Origin: 40CM-4-69-5 sp036556905
Lineage (GTDB): Bacteria; Methylomirabilota; Methylomirabilia; Rokubacteriales; CSP1-6
Length of the DNA: 64,000 nucleotides
Reading direction: 5' to 3'
Assembly: GCA_036556905.1 (NCBI GenBank)
Contig: DATBIM010000102.1
Coordinates: forward strand, 97,822-161,821
Shown: one piece after another, positions 60,461-64,000 of the stretch
Position numbering within the stretch: the first letter of the stretch is position 1
Layout: each line of letters opens with the position of its first letter
Made by a program: the position numbers and the translations under genes
The notes under the pieces: model-generated
What the model was told of the DNA's origin: nothing
Databases searched by the model: none
What the model saw: only the letters and a program-made list of their open reading frames with translations

Positions 60461-62008
60461 TCACGGTCGCATCCCGTGAGCGGACGGGCCCGGCTCGCGC
60501 AGCGGAGCGGCCAGCCCGGCGAACTCGCACAGCAGCGGGCGGGTCTCCCGCGGGTCGATGATCTCTTCGATCCAGAACGTCTCGGCCGATCGGAACGGCG
60601 AGCGCAGCTTGTTCAGCCGCTCCTCGATCTCGGCCAAGGCGCGCTTGGGGTCGGGGGCCGCGTCCAGCTCGGCGCGGTAGGCGGCCTCGATGCCGCCCTC
60701 GAGCGGCAGCGAGCCCCAGCGGCCCGACGGCCACGCATAGCGCAGGCAGTAGCGGCCGCCGTTGCGGTGGGCGGCGCCGGCCACACCGAACACGTTGCGG
60801 ATGATCATCGCGCACCATGGCACCGTCGTCTGCCAGATCGCCGACATCGCGCGCACGCCCTGCTTGATGGTGCCGGTCTGCTCGGCCTGGGCGCCGATCA
60901 GAAACCCCGGGCAATCGACGAGGTACACCACGGGCAAGTGAAAGGTCTGGGCCAGATCGACGAAGCGCTCGACCTTCTGGCAGGTGTCGGCAGTCCAGGC
61001 GCCCCCGTAAAACATGGGGTCGCTGGCCATGAGGGCGACTGGCCAGCCGTCGAGCCGGGCCAGCCCGGTGATCATGGCACGGCCGTAGAGGGCTGCGATC
61101 TCGAAGAAGGACCCCCGGTCGACAACGGCCTCGACGATGGCCCGCATCCGGTAGACCTTGCGCGGATCGCGGGGGACGGCGTCGGCGAGCCCGGGGTCGC
61201 GGCGCTGGGGGTCGTCGGTCTGGGGGCCGCGGGGAGGCACCTCGTAGATCGACGAGGGTAGATAGGAGAGGAAGCGTCGCGCCCGGATGAAGGCCTCGTC
61301 CTCGGAGTCCACGGCATCATCGACGGCGCCGGCCTTGAGCTGGAGCTCCCACCCGCCGAGCTGCTGTGGCGTGAGCTTTTCACCGACGCGTTCCACCACC
61401 GGGGGACCCGCCACGAATAGGGCCGACAGTCCCTTGACCATCACCGAGTAGTGGGCGGCGGCGAGATGGGCCGCCCCCAGCCCGGCCACCGAGCCCAGGC
61501 CCAGCGCGACCCGCGGGATGGCGGCCATGTTGGCGACGACCTGCTCCCAGCCGCTGACGGCCGGCACGTTGGCCCGCCCGGTGGTCTCGATGGTCTTCAC
61601 CGAGCCGCCTCCGCCCGAGCCCTCCACGAGCCGCACCAGCGGCAGGCGCAGGTCGTGAGCCATCCGCTCGCACTGGTTGTGCTTGTCCTTGATGGTGGCG
61701 TCGGCCGAGCCGCCCCGCACGGTGAAGTCGTCGCCTCCGACGACGACCGGGCGGCCGTCGATGCGTCCCCGCCCGAAGACGAAGTTGGACGGCGTGAGAT
61801 CGACCAGGTCGTTGCGCTCGTCGTAGCTGGCGCGGCCGGCGATCTTGCCGACCTCGTGGAACGTGCCGGCGTCGAGGAGTCGGGCGATCCGCTCGCGGAT
61901 GGTCAGCCGCCCGGCGGCGCGCTGGCGCTCCACCCGCGCCGCGCCGCCGAGCCGCTCCGCGAGGGCTTCGCGACGCTTGAGCTCTTCCAGCTCGGGGTCC
62001 CAGCTCAT
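60461..62008 (-). CDS. Acyl-CoA carboxylase carboxyltransferase (beta) subunit
   Basis: 515 aa crotonase-fold carboxyltransferase, PccB/AccD5-like. RLTIRERIARLLDAGTFHEV, SGGGGSVKTIETTGR (first oxyanion hole region), GLGSVAGLGAAHLAAAHYSV, and VYLVDCPGFLIGAQAEQTGT in the C-domain are family-typical. It would transfer CO2 from biotin to an acyl-CoA. No biotin carboxylase or biotin carrier gene is in the window. GCAGGAGG Shine-Dalgarno; its ATG overlaps the stop of the molybdoenzyme gene (ATGA). Confidence 0.93.
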   Translation of the reverse strand: MSWDPELEELKRREALAERLGGAARVERQRAAGRLTIRERIARLLDAGTFHEVGKIAGRASYDERNDLVDLTPSNFVFGRGRIDGRPVVVGGDDFTVRGGSADATIKDKHNQCERMAHDLRLPLVRLVEGSGGGGSVKTIETTGRANVPAVSGWEQVVANMAAIPRVALGLGSVAGLGAAHLAAAHYSVMVKGLSALFVAGPPVVERVGEKLTPQQLGGWELQLKAGAVDDAVDSEDEAFIRARRFLSYLPSSIYEVPPRGPQTDDPQRRDPGLADAVPRDPRKVYRMRAIVEAVVDRGSFFEIAALYGRAMITGLARLDGWPVALMASDPMFYGGAWTADTCQKVERFVDLAQTFHLPVVYLVDCPGFLIGAQAEQTGTIKQGVRAMSAIWQTTVPWCAMIIRNVFGVAGAAHRNGGRYCLRYAWPSGRWGSLPLEGGIEAAYRAELDAAPDPKRALAEIEERLNKLRSPFRSAETFWIEEIIDPRETRPLLCEFAGLAAPLREPGPSAHGMRP

Positions 62009-64000
62009 GTGGCCTCCTGCAGCCACCGCCACACGCGCTCCGGCGTGATGGGCAGCGAGCGAATCACCACGCCGAACTCGGCCAGCGCGTCCTCTACGGC
62101 ATTCGCCACCGCCGCCGGCCCGGGGATGGCGCCGCCTTCGCCCACGCCCTTGGCGCCGAGCGGCGTGACGGGCGAGGGTGACTCGAGGTGATCGACGTCG
62201 ATGTCGGGCACGTCGAGCGCCGTCGGCTTGAGATAGTCCATGAAGGTGGAGGTGAGGAGCTGCCCGCGCTCGTCGTAGCGGAACTCTTCGAGCAGGGCCG
62301 CCCCGATGCCGTGAACGGTGGAGCCGTGCACCATCCCTTCCACGATCGCGGGGTTGAGCTCGCGGCCGCAGTCGTGGACGACCAGGTACTTGAGGATCCG
62401 GACCTGCCCGGTCCGGCGGTCCACCTCGACCACGCAGCAGTGCGCGGCGTTGGAGAAGACGAGCTGGGAGCGGACCCGACGGCCCTCATCGACGGGAGCC
62501 GCCAGCGGGTTCGAGTAGGCGTGGCGCGCCTCGAGCCCCGGCGGCTCGCCGGGGGGCAGGCCGAGCACGTCGGCGTAGGCGGTCCGCGCCACGTCGCGCA
62601 GCGTGAGGCTGCGCCCGGGGACGCCGCGCACGCGGAGCTCGCCGGCGGCCAACTCGAGATCCTCGGCGGCCACCTCGAGCCGATGCGCGGCGATGCGCAG
62701 GGCCTTGTCGCGCACCGCGCGGGCGGCGCCGATGACGGCGCCGACGTCGGTCACCGAGAACTTGTTGGAGTAGTTGCCCGACAGGTAGAGCCAGGGCGTG
62801 CTGAGCGAGTCGAAGCCGCGCTCGACGTGGACTTGATCCGGCGTCACGCCGAGCTCGTCGGCCACGATCTGCGCGACCACCGTCTCGTAGCCCTGGCCGC
62901 TCGCCGGGTCGCCCAGCGCCGCCCGCACGAGCCCGTCCGGTTCCACCCGCACCATGGCCGCCTCGGCCGAGCCCGAGGCTGACCGCCGGCCCGTCACCAG
63001 CTCATAGGAGGCGAGGTTCGTCCCCGCCGGCTCGACCGATGTGGCGATGCCGATGCCGAGCAGGCGGCCCTGCCGCCGGGCCCGGGCCTGCTCGGCGCGC
63101 CAGCCCTCGTAGCCGGCGCGCTCGAGGGCGCGCCGCAGCGTCGCCGGATAGTCGCCGCTGTCGTACTGCGAGCCGGTCGGCGTGGTGTAGGGCATCTGCG
63201 CGGGCTGCACGTAATTGCGCAGGCGCAGCTCCGCGGGGTCGAGGCCCAGGCGTCGGGCCAGCAACGCCATCGCCCGCTCGATGGCAAAGCACATGAACGG
63301 CTTGCCGATGCCCCGGTTCGCGCCGCTGGGACACTTGTTGGTGAGCACCGAGCCGGGCTCGTACCGGATGGCGCCGAGGCGGTAGCCGTTGGCGATGTTG
63401 CCGAGCTTGATGAGGTTGTGCTGGGCCGGCGTGACGAGGTTCTTGCCCTCGTCCGCGACGTCGCGGACGCGCAGCGCCAGCACCGTACCGTCCCGGTCGT
63501 ACGCGAGCTCCACATCCATGACGCCGTTGCAGGCGTGCATGAGGGCGGTCAGGTTCTCCACGCGGTCTTCGATCCACTTCACGGGGCGGCGGGTCTTGCG
63601 GGCCAGCAGGGCGCAGATCAGGAGATAGGCGGGCCGGCGCTTGTTGCCGAAGGCCCCCCCGATGTCGGGACAGATCAGGCGGAGCCGCGACTGGGCCACC
63701 CCGAGCGACTCGGCCAGGATGGCCAGCGTCAGCCCCGGGCGCTGATCGTTCGTCCAGATCGTGTAGCTATCGATGCCGGCGTCGTGCTCGGCGATGCCGC
63801 CGAAGGTCTCCAGCGGGGTGGAGGCGTAGCGCTGGATCGCGAACCGCTCGCGGAGGACGCCGTGGGCGCGCGCGAACGCGCCGTCCACGTCGCCGTAGCT
63901 CAGCACGTCGTGCCAGAGGACGTTGGTGCCCAGCTCCGGGTAGAGCAGCGGCGCATCGGGCCGCATGGCTGCCTCGGGGTCGGCGACCGCAGGCAGCGGC
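62005..64000 (-). CDS. CoxL/xanthine-dehydrogenase family molybdopterin-binding subunit (third, 5' end missing)
   Basis: 665 codons are present; the reading frame stays open past the first ATG (63966) to the right edge (VADPEAAMRPDAPLLYPELG), so the true start is outside. Moco-binding segments include ICPDIGGAFGNKRRPAYLL and the C-terminal catalytic Glu in GAKGVGEGGAIPGP. The loop that is PYRGAGRPE in the other two copies is CPSGANRGIGKPFMCFAIER here, a different substrate pocket. Translationally coupled to a carboxyltransferase downstream. Confidence 0.9.
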   Translation of the reverse strand, partial: PLPAVADPEAAMRPDAPLLYPELGTNVLWHDVLSYGDVDGAFARAHGVLRERFAIQRYASTPLETFGGIAEHDAGIDSYTIWTNDQRPGLTLAILAESLGVAQSRLRLICPDIGGAFGNKRRPAYLLICALLARKTRRPVKWIEDRVENLTALMHACNGVMDVELAYDRDGTVLALRVRDVADEGKNLVTPAQHNLIKLGNIANGYRLGAIRYEPGSVLTNKCPSGANRGIGKPFMCFAIERAMALLARRLGLDPAELRLRNYVQPAQMPYTTPTGSQYDSGDYPATLRRALERAGYEGWRAEQARARRQGRLLGIGIATSVEPAGTNLASYELVTGRRSASGSAEAAMVRVEPDGLVRAALGDPASGQGYETVVAQIVADELGVTPDQVHVERGFDSLSTPWLYLSGNYSNKFSVTDVGAVIGAARAVRDKALRIAAHRLEVAAEDLELAAGELRVRGVPGRSLTLRDVARTAYADVLGLPPGEPPGLEARHAYSNPLAAPVDEGRRVRSQLVFSNAAHCCVVEVDRRTGQVRILKYLVVHDCGRELNPAIVEGMVHGSTVHGIGAALLEEFRYDERGQLLTSTFMDYLKPTALDVPDIDVDHLESPSPVTPLGAKGVGEGGAIPGPAAVANAVEDALAEFGVVIRSLPITPERVWRWLQEAT

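Overview
The window is about 64 kb of very GC-rich, densely coding bacterial DNA with no rRNA, tRNA, phage, IS element or CRISPR array that I can see. The gene content is a free-living heterotroph's: a B-type (ba3-like) terminal oxidase, TAXI-TRAP and dipeptide-type ABC uptake systems, several CoxL/xanthine-dehydrogenase-type molybdoenzyme subunits, amidohydrolases, many short-chain dehydrogenases and alpha/beta hydrolases, and SBBP-repeat proteins carrying CFI-box sorting motifs. This resembles soil or sediment lineages such as Candidatus Rokubacteria/Methylomirabilota or a deltaproteobacterium-like group. That placement is inference from gene content; nothing here fixes the taxonomy.

Layout. 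1-4.2 kb: a frameshifted arylsulfatase, then a stress-type operon (AI-2E transporter, two small exported proteins, tandem universal stress protein) behind a DosR-like palindrome. 4.3-8.8 kb (minus): a tightly overlapping operon of two peroxiredoxins, oxidase subunits IIa, II and I, a PAS protein and a metallo-beta-lactamase-fold hydrolase. 8.9-9.5 kb: a VapBC toxin-antitoxin pair. 9.5-15 kb: an overlapping catabolic set (hydrolase, 2-oxoglutarate oxygenase, CoxL-like subunit, lipoprotein, SDR). 15-17.8 kb: small genes and a graveyard of gene fragments (TPR protein, RND pump, truncated glyoxalase). 17.8-24 kb: hydrolase, PPOX and SDR genes around a TAXI-TRAP transporter.

23.3-33.8 kb (minus) is the most distinctive part. 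Two long paralogous SBBP beta-propeller proteins (1006 and 991 aa), each with an internal CFI-box and a PDZ-like tail, flank a sigma-54 enhancer-binding activator. A small protein resembling the NHLP clan precedes the second propeller gene. I find -24/-12 (sigma-54) promoter matches in front of both propeller units, so the locus looks like a self-contained sigma-54 regulon. A third CFI-box protein, a PQQ-type sugar dehydrogenase, lies at 52.7-54.2 kb.

34-41.7 kb (plus): zinc-ribbon miniprotein, methionine aminopeptidase, an RlmA-like methyltransferase, then a degradation-type set (SCP2-like protein, hydrolase, SDR, enolase-superfamily enzyme, amidohydrolase) and an amino-acid-type binding protein behind a second DosR-like box. 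41.7-46.4 kb: a second CoxL-like gene, a promoter-structured RNA-terminator module in front of a hydrolase gene, and an aldo/keto reductase. 46.5-51.9 kb: a complete dipeptide-type ABC operon. 52-64 kb: a nuclease-fold protein, sugar dehydrogenase, SnoaL-like protein, amidohydrolase, ThDP enzyme, exported M28 peptidase, lipoprotein, carboxyltransferase and a third CoxL-like gene that runs off the right edge.
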